From positions 25,936-89,935 of the forward strand of contig CAZCOG010000023.1 of the NCBI GenBank assembly GCA_964500445.1: a DNA stretch of 64,000 bases, given 5' to 3'. Source of the stretch: Persicitalea sp964500445 (GTDB lineage Bacteria; Bacteroidota; Bacteroidia; Cytophagales; Spirosomataceae). Below the pieces are notes generated by a model, which was not told where the DNA came from, did no database searches, and saw only the letters and a list, made by a program, of their open reading frames with translations. Positions 36,391 to 45,673 of this stretch are shown in pieces. Position numbers and translations under genes: made by a program. Position 1 is the first letter of the stretch. Every line of letters starts with the position of its first letter.

Positions 36391-37122
36391 ATGAGCGTCG
36401 TACCCTATAAGGATAAGGACAATAGCAAACGCGAGCAAGTCGCCGAGATGTTTGACAACATCTCGCCCAAATATGACTTCCTGAACCATCTGCTGAGTGG
36501 TGGCATCGACATCTACTGGCGCAAACGGGCAATTAAGCTGCTCAAAAAGTCCCAGCCGGGCGGCGTAAAGACAATCCTCGACATCGCTACCGGCACGGGC
36601 GATTTTGCCATCGAAGCCCTTGCGCTGCATCCCGAAAAGATAATTGGCGTGGATATTTCGGAAGGGATGCTGGCCATAGGACGGCAGAAAATCCAAAAAC
36701 TGGGCAAACAGAAAATTATCGAGTTGCGCACGGGTGATTCGGAGCATCTACCCTTCGCAGACAATTATTTCGACGCCGTTATCGTTTCCTTTGGCGTACG
36801 CAATTTCGAGAACCTGCTGGCCGGACTGACCGATATGCAGCGTGTTATGCGCCGGGGCGGTACCTGCGTGGTAGTGGAATTCTCCAAGCCAAAGGCGTTT
36901 CCGTTTAAGCAGGTTTACAATTTTTATTTCAAATATATCCTGCCTACCGTCGGCAAAATGGTTTCTAAAGACAGTTCTGCTTATACTTACCTTCCCGAGT
37001 CGGTACAGGCATTTCCCGATGGAAACAATTTTCTGACCATTTTTGAACAAGCGGGCTTCACCAACACTCAATGCATCCCACTCACCTTCGGAATTTGTTC
37101 CATCTACGTCGGGCACAAGTAG
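36391..37122 (+). CDS. ubiE: Demethylmenaquinone/ubiquinone C-methyltransferase
   Basis: SAM-dependent methylase of the UbiE/MenG family, 243 residues from ATG 36391, which completes menaquinone. Motifs: NISPKYDFLNHLLSGGIDIY at the N-terminus, SAM-binding ILDIATGTGDFAIEAL, FGVRNFENLLAGL and the C-terminal PLTFGICSIYVGHK. The frame is open 61 codons upstream but that stretch is not protein-like for the family. Its last 52 bases overlap the start of the porT-like gene, as in many Bacteroidota. Confidence 0.93.
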   Translation: MSVVPYKDKDNSKREQVAEMFDNISPKYDFLNHLLSGGIDIYWRKRAIKLLKKSQPGGVKTILDIATGTGDFAIEALALHPEKIIGVDISEGMLAIGRQKIQKLGKQKIIELRTGDSEHLPFADNYFDAVIVSFGVRNFENLLAGLTDMQRVMRRGGTCVVVEFSKPKAFPFKQVYNFYFKYILPTVGKMVSKDSSAYTYLPESVQAFPDGNNFLTIFEQAGFTNTQCIPLTFGICSIYVGHK

Positions 37123-37820
37123 CCTTCCTACTCCTGCTTAGCTTTTTTACCGTCGATCGGGCCCAGGCGCAGGGAAAAGGCTACGTAAGGCGACATCTGG
37201 AATTTTACGACGACAAGCCCATTCACTACGGCTTTCTGTTTGCAGTACCCGTCACGCGGTTCAATATTCGGCACAGCGATAAGTTTCTTGAAGCCGACTC
37301 AGCCTACGCCATCGGGTCACCCGCGCAGCCAGCCTTTCGCATGGGTTTTACCGTCAATGCTTTCCTGAACGATCATTTCGACATACGCACTACGCCATCT
37401 GTCTCGCTTTACGAGCGGCAGGTACGATTCGACTACCCCGGCGGCGGAGCGCCGCCGGGTAACACAAAGCTTGAAAAACGGGAATCCACCTGGATTGAAA
37501 TTCCGCTTTTGCTCAAATACAAATCTGTCCGGCGCGTCAATACCCGCATGTACCTACTGGCGGGCGTGACGCTGGCCATCGAAACTAACGTCAAGCGGAG
37601 TCGCGGCGGCGGAGCCGCTAACCAGCTCGATACCCGCACCTCAGACTTTACCGTGGACTATGGGGTGGGCTTCGAGCAATTCTTTCAATTCTTCAAGTTT
37701 GCACCCGAACTTCGCTTTTCCCACGGCTTGGTGAATATGCTGCAACCTGGTGGCAGCGTGAGCGTCGGCATTGACCGCATGACCACCCACACCGTGACGC
37801 TTTACCTAAATTTCGAATAA
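37071..37820 (+). CDS. porT: PorT/SprT-like outer membrane protein of type IX secretion
   Basis: 249-residue outer-membrane beta-barrel protein. A signal peptide follows a short basic leader (RRAQVAFLLLLSFFTV, cut near AQA-QG). The mature part contains FLFAVPVTRFNIRHSDKFL and ends in an amphipathic strand (HTVTLYLNFE). PorT (SprT in flavobacteria) is needed for secretion of proteins with type IX C-terminal signals. Adjacency to ubiE is a known arrangement. The ATG at 37071 lies inside ubiE, 52 bases before its stop; a TTG at 37095 is an alternative. Confidence 0.72.
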   Translation: MHPTHLRNLFHLRRAQVAFLLLLSFFTVDRAQAQGKGYVRRHLEFYDDKPIHYGFLFAVPVTRFNIRHSDKFLEADSAYAIGSPAQPAFRMGFTVNAFLNDHFDIRTTPSVSLYERQVRFDYPGGGAPPGNTKLEKRESTWIEIPLLLKYKSVRRVNTRMYLLAGVTLAIETNVKRSRGGGAANQLDTRTSDFTVDYGVGFEQFFQFFKFAPELRFSHGLVNMLQPGGSVSVGIDRMTTHTVTLYLNFE

Positions 37821-37928
37821 CTACCTTGTAGGAATCAACAGGTTAGCTTTTTTCGAAAAAATTTTCAGAAAAAAAGTTGGAAAGCAAAAATCACTCCTAC
37901 ATATTTGCAGTCCCAAACGTAAACAGAA

Positions 37929-38003
37929 GGGCGCTTAGCTCAGTTGGTTCAGAGCACCTGCCTTACAAGCAGGGGGTCGGGGGTTCGAATCCCTCAGCGC
38001 CCA
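37929..38003 (+). tRNA. tRNA-Val (anticodon TAC)
   Basis: Full cloverleaf: acceptor stem GGGCGCT/AGCGCCC, D arm GCTC...GAGC, anticodon stem CCTGC/GCAGG with loop CTTACAA reading TAC, T arm GGGGG-TTCGAAT-CCCTC. The 3' CCA is not encoded. A strong terminator follows. Confidence 0.97.
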
Positions 38004-38006
38004 CAA

Positions 38007-38040
38007 AAGCCGCTAAATCATATGATTTAGCGGCTTTTTT
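38007..38040 (+). terminator. Terminator of tRNA-Val
   Basis: AAAGCCGCTAAATCA pairs with TGATTTAGCGGCTTT around a two-base loop, followed by T. It begins four bases after the tRNA. Confidence 0.92.
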
Positions 38041-38113
38041 AGTTCTTTCGCTAATCCTTTTTTTCTTGTAGCTAGCTGAACCCGGAAATCCTTACGAGGA
38101 TTCTCTTATTCAC

Positions 38114-39499
38114 CTACTTCTTTACCGGCATATTAGCATTCACCTTTCTGCGCCAATCGCGGAATTGCGCTAGCATCTCTCGCTTCTTTTCGGGCATTTG
38201 ACTCGACAGGTCGTTGCTTTCACTCAGGTCTTCTTTCAGGTTGTAAAGTTCCGCTGCGCCGTTTTCATAGCTTTCAGTGAGTTTATAATCACCCAGACGA
38301 TAGGCCCCGGCGGGGCGCCCCAGTTGGTTGCTGAAATGCGGGTAGTGCCAGTAGGCGGGCTGGTCGGGCAGCGTCTTTTGAGTACCCAGCAGCACGGACA
38401 GAATGCTACGGCTATCCATCTCGACCTGAGGCATGGGCTGTTGTAGCAGTTCGCTGAATGTAGCGAAGTAGTCCACGTTACTGAAGTACTGATCACTGAT
38501 GCTGCCAGGCGCGATTTTTCCTTTCCAGAACGCAATGGCCGGAATGCGGATGCCTCCCTCGTAGACATGGCCTTTCCACTTGCGCAGTGGCTCCATCGTA
38601 GTAGGAATAGGCCCCAGCTCCGGTAGGCCGACGCCACCGTTGTCGGAGGTGAAAATGACCAGCGTGTTTTCCAACAATCCTTGTTCCCGCAATGCCGCCA
38701 TTACACGGCCTACGCCGTCGTCCAGGCTTTCCATCATGGCACCGTAATTGGGATTGTAGCGGCCTTCGAATTTCTCGTATTTACGGAAGTATTTACTCAG
38801 TTTGTCGCCCCGTGGCACGATGAAAACGTGCGGCGCGGAGTACGCGAGATACAGGAAGAAAGGCTTTTGCGTCCCACCGGACTTCTTCTGTAAAAATTCC
38901 ACGGCGTAATCGGTGAGCTTGTCGGTGAGGTAGTGCGTACCATCGTCTTTGAATTCCTGCTTGTAACTGTCCTCAAAAATCGAGTAGTTGTAGTAATCCA
39001 GCCCGTTGCGGCCGATCATGCGGCTATAATCGAAGCCCTGCGCCCAGGGAGCCAGGCTGTCGCCGTTGCCCAGGTGCCACTTGCCCACCATGCCCGTGGC
39101 GTAGCCCTGCGCTTTGAACCACTCGGCCAGCGTGGTAGCGGAAGAAGGCAGGAACGGATTCCAGGGGGCAGGATTTACGGGCGAGGCGTCGTCGGTACGA
39201 TTGCCCGCGATGAAGTTGGTAAGCCCGTAGCGGGCCGGATGGCGGCCCGTCATGATCGCCGCCCGTGAGGGCGAGCAGACCGGGCTTGCCGAATAGGCCT
39301 GTGTAAAGCGCAATCCGTGCCGCGCCAGCGAATCAAGGTGTGGCGTTTCATTGTAAGGATTGCCGTAGCAACCCAGGTCAAAGTACCCCAGGTCGTCGGC
39401 CAGGATATAGACAATGTTGGGCTTTGGGGGAGAAGCGTTTTGGGCGAGTGCATTTATACCGCAAAAGGCTAGCCATAGAAAGCCAGAAAGAATTTTCAT
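38114..39499 (-). CDS. Sulfatase, Cys-type, secreted
   Basis: 461 residues with a signal peptide 1-20. Cys75 in CSPSRAAIMTGRHP is the residue converted to formylglycine by a maturase; Asp35-Asp36 (ILADDLGY) bind calcium, and GKWHLG and a TSDNGG motif are also present. It removes sulfate from sulfated glycans or similar esters; the substrate is unknown. It starts upstream of the S41 protease gene on the same strand with 155 bases and a hairpin between, so it is likely transcribed separately. Confidence 0.9.
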   Translation of the reverse strand: MKILSGFLWLAFCGINALAQNASPPKPNIVYILADDLGYFDLGCYGNPYNETPHLDSLARHGLRFTQAYSASPVCSPSRAAIMTGRHPARYGLTNFIAGNRTDDASPVNPAPWNPFLPSSATTLAEWFKAQGYATGMVGKWHLGNGDSLAPWAQGFDYSRMIGRNGLDYYNYSIFEDSYKQEFKDDGTHYLTDKLTDYAVEFLQKKSGGTQKPFFLYLAYSAPHVFIVPRGDKLSKYFRKYEKFEGRYNPNYGAMMESLDDGVGRVMAALREQGLLENTLVIFTSDNGGVGLPELGPIPTTMEPLRKWKGHVYEGGIRIPAIAFWKGKIAPGSISDQYFSNVDYFATFSELLQQPMPQVEMDSRSILSVLLGTQKTLPDQPAYWHYPHFSNQLGRPAGAYRLGDYKLTESYENGAAELYNLKEDLSESNDLSSQMPEKKREMLAQFRDWRRKVNANMPVKK

Positions 39500-39547
39500 A
39501 AGAATGCTTTTTTACAAAAAGCGCTTCTTGCACCCGTTATACCGAAA

Positions 39548-39574
39548 ACAGGAATTCCCATTGGGAATTCCTGT
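39548..39574 (-). terminator. Perfect 13-base inverted repeat after the S41 protease gene
   Basis: ACAGGAATTCCCA and TGGGAATTCCTGT face each other across a single base. In the minus direction it is followed by TTTTC, so it may terminate the protease transcript; it could equally be a protein-binding palindrome upstream of the sulfatase gene. Confidence 0.7.
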
Positions 39575-39653
39575 CAATAAAAAGTTTAAGAGTTATCGTG
39601 GCAGGTGCTCTGAATTTCTGTGCCAGAAGTACCGCCGATACTTTACCGATAAA

Positions 39654-41348
39654 CTACCTGTTTACATTCAAACTACTAAAATCTCCCCGCTCCAAGTCGG
39701 CAGCCTTGCCAAACTGCCGCATGGCTTCCTGGAACACATTATCCGTTGGATTAAGTACCTGAAAGATTTCATTGTTCAAACCATCCTTGCGTTGGCGCCC
39801 CCACTGGTAACGGCCAATGTAGCCCTTGGTTTGGGCCAGGATGAGGGGTTTTGAGCGGGCGAGTTCTTCATCGTTAGGCTTGATGCCCGCTTTTTTAGCA
39901 TCCTGCACCAGTTCTTTCAGCATAGCATCGGTGACGGTGAATTTTTTGAGAAACTCATTAAAGTCTTGCTTACCTAAGGCCTTTTGGTGGTCGTTGACAT
40001 AGCGCAGGGCGTACTCACGGAGAATATTTTTGGCGTAGAGCTCAAACAAGAACTTACTATTCATGCTGGTGTCGCGCGGTACGAAGACGTCGGGCATAAT
40101 GCCACCACCACCATACACGGCCCGCCCGCCGTCGGTTTGGTAACGCAACTTAGGATCGAATTTGATGCTATCGGCGCTGAAGTACTCGCCGCTCTCGAAG
40201 CGCGTGCTGAGGTCTTTGTTATAATCTTCACCCTTGCCGAGTTCATAGTATTTCTGGATGCTGCGGCCGCTAGGCGTGTAGTAGCGCGAAATCGTCAGGC
40301 GCAGTTCTGAACCGTCATTCAACTTAATTGGCATCTGCACCAGTCCTTTCCCAAAGGTACGGCGGCCAACGACCAGGGCCCGGTCGTGGTCCTGCAAGGC
40401 TCCGGCTAAAATCTCGGAGGCCGAAGCACTGCCTTCGTTCGCTAGCACGATCACGGGCCCTTCCTCGAACATTCCCTTTAATTTAGCATTAGTCTTGCGG
40501 TTGTAGCGGTTGTCCTTGCCTTCGGTGTACACCAGCAGTTTGTTGCCGGAAATGAACTCGTCAGCAATGCTCGTGGCGCGCTCCATGTATCCACCGGGAT
40601 TACCGCGCAGGTCGAGGATAAGTTTTTTCAAGCCCTGGCTTTTCAGAGAGGTCATAGCCGTTTTGAACTCCTCGTAAGTAGTTTCCGAGAATCGGCTTAC
40701 TTTGAGATAGCCAATCTCTTCATCTACCATATAAGCAGCGTCCACCGAGTAGGTCGGAATCCGGTCGCGGACGATGTCGAAGGTCATCGGCTCTTCCAGG
40801 CCCGTGCGGCCAACGAGAATTTTCACCTCGGTGCCGCGCTTGCCACGGAGCAGCTTGAAAACCCTGGCGTTGGTAGCACCGGGGCCGGAGAGTTCCTCAC
40901 CGTTCACTTTGAGCAGACGGTCACCGCTCTGAATACCCACTGTTTCGGATGGTCCGCCGCTCAGAGGGCTGACTACGTAAACGGTATCGTTATAAATATT
41001 GAATTCTACTCCGATGCCATCGAAACCAGATTCCAGCTGTGAACGGGCGGCAGCAGCTTCATCGGCGGCGAAGTACGACGTATGCGGGTCGAGTTTTTCC
41101 AGCATTTTATGAATGGAATAATCCACCAGTTCGTCGGTATTGACCGAATCCACGTAATTGTTTTCCACCAGCATCAGTACCTCACGGAATTTCGCGTAAC
41201 CTTTGGCGGTGTCGGTGAGGCTTTTGCCACCGCTGAAAAATACGGCCCCCATCAACATCCCGGCTGCGAGCGTCAGGCTAATTACGATGGGAAGGCGGAC
41301 CGTCTGCGGTGAATTCTTTATCGGTTTTCGGGGCGTAGGTTCTTGCAT
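39654..41348 (-). CDS. S41 carboxy-terminal processing protease
   Basis: Periplasmic C-terminal processing peptidase of 564 residues. Membrane or signal helix about 20-37, PDZ domain about 113-185, protease domain with the catalytic Ser in GSASASE (307-312) and Lys334 (FGKGLVQ). CtpA-type proteases trim envelope proteins. The C-terminal extension beyond residue 420 is longer than in Gram-positive relatives and typical of Bacteroidota. Confidence 0.9.
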   Translation of the reverse strand: MQEPTPRKPIKNSPQTVRLPIVISLTLAAGMLMGAVFFSGGKSLTDTAKGYAKFREVLMLVENNYVDSVNTDELVDYSIHKMLEKLDPHTSYFAADEAAAARSQLESGFDGIGVEFNIYNDTVYVVSPLSGGPSETVGIQSGDRLLKVNGEELSGPGATNARVFKLLRGKRGTEVKILVGRTGLEEPMTFDIVRDRIPTYSVDAAYMVDEEIGYLKVSRFSETTYEEFKTAMTSLKSQGLKKLILDLRGNPGGYMERATSIADEFISGNKLLVYTEGKDNRYNRKTNAKLKGMFEEGPVIVLANEGSASASEILAGALQDHDRALVVGRRTFGKGLVQMPIKLNDGSELRLTISRYYTPSGRSIQKYYELGKGEDYNKDLSTRFESGEYFSADSIKFDPKLRYQTDGGRAVYGGGGIMPDVFVPRDTSMNSKFLFELYAKNILREYALRYVNDHQKALGKQDFNEFLKKFTVTDAMLKELVQDAKKAGIKPNDEELARSKPLILAQTKGYIGRYQWGRQRKDGLNNEIFQVLNPTDNVFQEAMRQFGKAADLERGDFSSLNVNR

Positions 41349-41398
41349 AGGGTTCTTTTTTATCCTAAATAACGCAAAATATTTTGAAACGTTGCCTG

Positions 41399-43381
41399 TC
41401 AGACGCGCGCTTTGGCCGCCATCGTCACAAAAAAGTCCAGGGCTTCGGGATTCCGCATAGTGTCGCGGCTGGCGACACGGGCCGGGTCATAGCCCAGCAG
41501 GATTTTCTTTATCGGGGCTTCCAGTTTTTTGCCACTGATGGTATAAGGTACTTCGGGAATTTCTTCGATGCGGTCAGGGACGTGCCGGGGGCTAAACTGG
41601 CTTCGCAGAGCAGTGGCTATGCGCTGGCGTAATTCATCATTCAGACTTTCTCCCTCTTTTAAAACTACAAACAAAGGCATATTACCCGTACCGTCTTCAT
41701 TTTCTAAATACACCACCAGACTATCCCTGATTTCGGGGAGACTTTCGACCGCGCTGTATACCTCGGCTGTACCGATACGGATGCCACCCCGGTTGAGCGT
41801 AGCATCGGAACGGCCAAAAATAACGACTGAGCCACGCGGTGTTATTTTGATCCAGTCGCCGTGTCGCCAGACGCCCGGGTAGGTTTCAAAGTAGCTGTGG
41901 CGGTAGCGTTCATCATCAGGATCATTCCAGAAATAGAGCGGCATAGAGGGCATGGGTTCCAGAATTACCATTTCGCCGAGTTGATCCACGACGGGCCTCC
42001 CGTTATCGTCGAAGGCTTCCACCTTGCAGCCCAGCATTCGGCACTGAATTTCACCTGCATAAACAGGTAGCAGCGGATTCCCGCCCACAAAGGCGCTGCA
42101 CACATCGGTACCGCCACTCAGCGAGATGAGCCACACATCTTTACGCACCGATTGGTAAATCCAAGCGTAGGCGTCGGGAGCGAGCGGCGACCCCGTAGAA
42201 CCGATAGTGATCAGATGTTTCAGTCGCTCAGAGGGCAGACTAAGGTTGGCTTTCCGGCAGGCGATAAAATAGGCTGCTCCGCCGCCGAAGTGGTTAATAC
42301 CGGCTTTTTCGGCCAGTGTCCACAGTACGTTGAGAGTTGGGAAAGCGGGAGCGCCATCGTACACGACCAGCGCGGCACCCGTTAGCAACGAGGCCAGCGC
42401 ATAATTCCACATCATCCAGCCCGTCGTGGAGTACCAGAAATAGCGGTCGCCGGGCTTCACATTCTGGTGCAGGCTTAGGGCTTTCAGGTGTTCCAGCAAG
42501 CAGCCGCCCACCCCGTGGGTAATAGCCTTGGGCTTGCCCGTAGTACCCGACGAATAAAGTACCCAGATCGGATGATCGAAGGGAACAGCTTCGAAATCGA
42601 GCCCCTGATTGGGACTGTGCAGCACATCGTCCCATGACACCGTCCCTTCAAGCTGCGCGTCGGCGTCGAGGTAGGGCACCAGCACAGGTAGTTTTACGGT
42701 CGGTAGCCGGGATAACAGCTGGCGAAAGGCGGCAGTTTTGTCGTAGGAACGGCCATTGTACTGGTAGCCATCGGCCACGATCAGTACTTTGGGCTCGATT
42801 TGAGCGAAGCGATCCAGAATACTGGCTTCGCCAAAGTCGGGTGAGCAACTCGACCACACGGCTCCCACGACGTTGGCGGCCAGAAAGGCTACAACCGCCT
42901 GCGGAATGTTGGGAAGTACGGCGGCTACACGGTCGCCGGGTTGCACGCCCCGCTTACGGAACCAGGTCGCCACGGCGGCGACGTCCTTTTCCAATTCGGC
43001 CCAGGAAATTTCGGTAAGTGGCTGCCGCTCTGACTGAAATATCAGCGCAGGACGATCTTTTGTCTTTTGTCTGAAAATATGTTCGGCGTAGTTGAGCGTT
43101 GCGCGCGTAAACCATTGAGTACCGATCATATCATCGCCGCTTTTGCGCAGCACCTCGAAGTAGGTATCGTGGGATTTCAGGTCAAAATAATGCCAGATAC
43201 TTTCCCAGAAATCCTCTACATCAGTGACCGACCATTCCCACAAATCGTGATAATCCCGGAAAAACAGCCCCTTTTTCACAAAAAGCCAGTCAATGTAGTG
43301 CTTCAGATTGGATTGGTCTTTAAAAGCCCGGCTAGGTTCCCAAAGCGGCGGAGAAGGAGCGATTTTTTGTTCTTTATTCAT
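41399..43381 (-). CDS. Acetoacetyl-CoA synthetase
   Basis: Adenylate-forming ligase of 660 residues. ATP-binding loop LYSSGTTGKPKAITHG at 275-290, the acetoacetyl-CoA ligase N-terminal part (KHYIDWLFVKKGLFFRDYHD), a RSDATLNRGGIRIGTAEVY motif and the C-terminal catalytic Lys region PYTISGKKLEAPIKK. It activates acetoacetate to acetoacetyl-CoA, feeding ketone-body or leucine carbon into the cell. Full length and intact. Confidence 0.88.
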   Translation of the reverse strand: MNKEQKIAPSPPLWEPSRAFKDQSNLKHYIDWLFVKKGLFFRDYHDLWEWSVTDVEDFWESIWHYFDLKSHDTYFEVLRKSGDDMIGTQWFTRATLNYAEHIFRQKTKDRPALIFQSERQPLTEISWAELEKDVAAVATWFRKRGVQPGDRVAAVLPNIPQAVVAFLAANVVGAVWSSCSPDFGEASILDRFAQIEPKVLIVADGYQYNGRSYDKTAAFRQLLSRLPTVKLPVLVPYLDADAQLEGTVSWDDVLHSPNQGLDFEAVPFDHPIWVLYSSGTTGKPKAITHGVGGCLLEHLKALSLHQNVKPGDRYFWYSTTGWMMWNYALASLLTGAALVVYDGAPAFPTLNVLWTLAEKAGINHFGGGAAYFIACRKANLSLPSERLKHLITIGSTGSPLAPDAYAWIYQSVRKDVWLISLSGGTDVCSAFVGGNPLLPVYAGEIQCRMLGCKVEAFDDNGRPVVDQLGEMVILEPMPSMPLYFWNDPDDERYRHSYFETYPGVWRHGDWIKITPRGSVVIFGRSDATLNRGGIRIGTAEVYSAVESLPEIRDSLVVYLENEDGTGNMPLFVVLKEGESLNDELRQRIATALRSQFSPRHVPDRIEEIPEVPYTISGKKLEAPIKKILLGYDPARVASRDTMRNPEALDFFVTMAAKARV

Positions 43382-43662
43382 AGTTCAGACGGGGCGGCCT
43401 ACGCCATTTAAGGTTCAGGCAGGATTATAGTAGGTAGTAACGTCTGGCATTCATTTTTAGGGTAACAAAATGAGAAAATCATGTAGCGATAAAAATACCT
43501 TACCTTTGCATTTCGTTTGGCAAGTGGCAGGTAATTTTCTGACTGTCAGTTCCGCCATTCTCTTAATTTTCGTCAAACATCCATTTTATTTTTGTTCAGA
43601 ATCCAAAGCCCGTTGAAAGTTGGGCGAGAGGAACCAACATCCAGTAGTGATACTGTATTCCT

Positions 43663-45270
43663 ATGAAAAAACGAAACGATTTTCTTAAAGATCCTAAATT
43701 CCAGCGTCCACAGCGAGATCAACCTGACCAGGAAGAATCCAGCAGTGAGCGTCCGGCTCAGAAGCGCCCGATAAAAGCGGCCGGCAAGAAAAAATACACC
43801 CGGCTCTCGGAAGCTTTCCCGGAGCTTAACGAAGGGAAAAAGCCCCGCAACAACGATGAACCGAAAGCCCGGCGCGATGACGAGCAAAAACCTCGTCGTG
43901 AGAAGCCTATCGACCGTCGGTCCAGTACCTCGGAGCGTACCCCGTCCGATCAATCTTTCGACTCCGGTCAAGAGAATAGGGAAAGACCGGCAATACCCCG
44001 TCGTGATGACGAGCGCAAACCCCGTCGCGAGGAAACCTATAAACCCAAACGCAGCAGCAATAAAACGGAGCGTATTTTCAATAAGCCTACCTTAAAAAGA
44101 TCCGATGTTGATAGGCTGAAATCTCCCGATTACCAGCCGACCAAATTTGAGCGTAACCGCCACGACGATGCCGCAGGCGACGCTTCATCACGCCGTGAAC
44201 CACGCACCGACCGCAACCGTCCAGATGGTAAGCGCGAACGCCCGAGTCGGCGCGATGTCAAATCAAGTGATGCCTTCCTCTCCCGTCCGGAAGACCGGGA
44301 CATTGACCGCCGTAGTGAACGTGAGGGCGACCGTACAGGCCGGGAGGAACGGACGCCGCGCGGTAGCCGTCCTGAATCCAGGGAGCGCTACAATCCGCGG
44401 GCAGATCGCCGGGAACAGGCCGAAAAAGAGAAGCAAGCCAGCGAGGGCGAAAGCCGCCGCGTGGGTAAATTCAGCCGTCCACCCCGCTACGATTTTAGCG
44501 ACTATGAAGACAAAAAACCTAAGTCGCGAAAAAAAGAAGATTTCAAGAAACACCAGGATGATGACGTTCTGCGCCTTAACCGGTATATCGCCAATGCGGG
44601 TATCTGTTCGCGCCGCGAAGCCGATGAACTGATTGCCTCGGGCCAGATTACGGTCAACGGTGAGGTAGTGACCGAAATGGGCTTTAAGGTAAAGCGCTCC
44701 GACGCCGTGAAGTACGGCAAGAAACTGCTGAATCCCGAGAAACTGGTGTACCTGCTTATCAATAAGCCCAAAGACTATATCACCACTACTGATGATCCCG
44801 AAGAGCGCCGCACGATCATGGATTTGGTGGCCGGAGCCTGCGAACAGCGAATTTATCCGGTAGGTCGCCTCGACCGTAACACCACTGGGCTTCTACTGCT
44901 GACGAACGACGGGGAACTGGCCAAGAAACTCACGCACCCGTCGAGCAATATCAAGAAAATTTACCAGGTTGAACTCGACAAACCTATCACAACCGAGGAT
45001 TTTGAGAAATTGACAGAGGGCGTTGAATTAGAAGACGGCTTCATAAAACCCGATAGCGTGGGCATCGTTACGCCCGACGCGATGGTAGTAGGCATTGAGA
45101 TTCACAGTGGAAAAAACCGTATCGTACGCCGGATTTTCGATCATCTGGGCTACGAAGTTCAGAAACTCGATCGCACGGTTTTTGCCGGATTGAGCAAAAA
45201 GGATTTACCTCGCGGCAAATGGCGCTTTCTGGGTGAAAAAGAAGTAGTCAGGCTGAAATTCCTTTTATAA
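43663..45270 (+). CDS. RluB-family pseudouridine synthase with long disordered N-terminus
   Basis: 535 residues. Residues 1-300 are low-complexity and extremely rich in Arg, Lys, Asp and Glu (repeated RRDDE/KPRR blocks). The enzyme follows: S4 RNA-binding domain about 303-350 (LRLNRYIANAGICSRREADE) and pseudouridine synthase domain with Asp404 (GRLDRNTTGLLLL). It modifies 23S rRNA uridine at the RluB site by family. The tail is about five times longer than in proteobacterial RluB and probably binds RNA. Terminator follows at 45301. Confidence 0.88.
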   Translation: MKKRNDFLKDPKFQRPQRDQPDQEESSSERPAQKRPIKAAGKKKYTRLSEAFPELNEGKKPRNNDEPKARRDDEQKPRREKPIDRRSSTSERTPSDQSFDSGQENRERPAIPRRDDERKPRREETYKPKRSSNKTERIFNKPTLKRSDVDRLKSPDYQPTKFERNRHDDAAGDASSRREPRTDRNRPDGKRERPSRRDVKSSDAFLSRPEDRDIDRRSEREGDRTGREERTPRGSRPESRERYNPRADRREQAEKEKQASEGESRRVGKFSRPPRYDFSDYEDKKPKSRKKEDFKKHQDDDVLRLNRYIANAGICSRREADELIASGQITVNGEVVTEMGFKVKRSDAVKYGKKLLNPEKLVYLLINKPKDYITTTDDPEERRTIMDLVAGACEQRIYPVGRLDRNTTGLLLLTNDGELAKKLTHPSSNIKKIYQVELDKPITTEDFEKLTEGVELEDGFIKPDSVGIVTPDAMVVGIEIHSGKNRIVRRIFDHLGYEVQKLDRTVFAGLSKKDLPRGKWRFLGEKEVVRLKFLL

Positions 45271-45300
45271 AACCACCTCTCTGTTTTTATTCTTTGCACA

Positions 45301-45339
45301 TAAAAATCCGGTTGAATTTAAACTCAGCCGGATTTTTAT
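45301..45339 (+). terminator. Terminator of the pseudouridine synthase gene
   Basis: TAAAAATCCGG...TGA and TCA.CCGGATTTTTA arms form a stable hairpin with T-rich exit 30 bases after the stop codon. Confidence 0.88.
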
Positions 45340-45360
45340 GTGGCTGAAGTCAATCTACAT

Positions 45361-45470
45361 TGTCCTGCAGCTTGACAGGAAAAGTACGCTTATCTTAACG
45401 TAGATCAAACAATCCCAGGGTTTGCTTGACAGGGCCACAATGCATTCACGAGAAATGATTCCGACAGGAA
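45361..45470 (+). promoter_or_regulatory. Three GACAGG boxes, putative activator sites
   Basis: CTTGACAGGA (45371-45380), CTTGACAGGG (45425-45434) and CCGACAGGAA (45461-45470) repeat the core GACAGG in one orientation upstream of a sigma-54 promoter. The first also lies in a TGTC...GACA dyad. Such arrays are the usual place for an enhancer-binding activator; the protein is unknown. Confidence 0.5.
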
Positions 45471-45514
45471 ATTTATTATCTGTTTTTATCGTTCTAAAAG
45501 AGAAATTCAAATAA

Positions 45515-45531
45515 TTGGCACGGTAGTTGCT
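45515..45531 (+). promoter_or_regulatory. Sigma-54 (RpoN) promoter
   Basis: TTGGCACGGTAGTTGCT matches the -24/-12 consensus TTGGCACG-N4-TTGCT at every fixed position, with the required ten bases between GG and GC. Expected transcript start near 45542. It is in a gene-free region and points to the short open frame at 45590, not to a long gene. Confidence 0.8.
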
Positions 45532-45589
45532 GTAAAACCCTTCTAAACGTCCAGAATCTAAAATCTATATCGGATAATTTTGAGAAAAA

Positions 45590-45667
45590 ATGAATGACTT
45601 TTCAACAACCGCAATAGATTCGGTTGGCGGCAAAGAATTAATAGATAATAGTGTGTGTATAGTGTGA
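45590..45667 (+). CDS. Putative 25-residue peptide on an RpoN-type transcript
   Basis: ATG 45590 to TGA 45667, begins MNDFSTTAID, contains SVGGKELID and ends SVCIV. It starts about 48 bases after the predicted sigma-54 transcript start, is preceded by an A/G-rich ribosome-site-like GAGAAAAA, and is followed at once by a strong terminator. That order suggests a real mini-gene, but length is too short to judge by coding statistics. A Gly-Gly followed by a short Cys-containing end recalls double-glycine leader peptides; this is speculative. The transcript could also act as a small RNA. Confidence 0.45.
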   Translation: MNDFSTTAIDSVGGKELIDNSVCIV

Positions 45668-45673
45668 ACAGGG

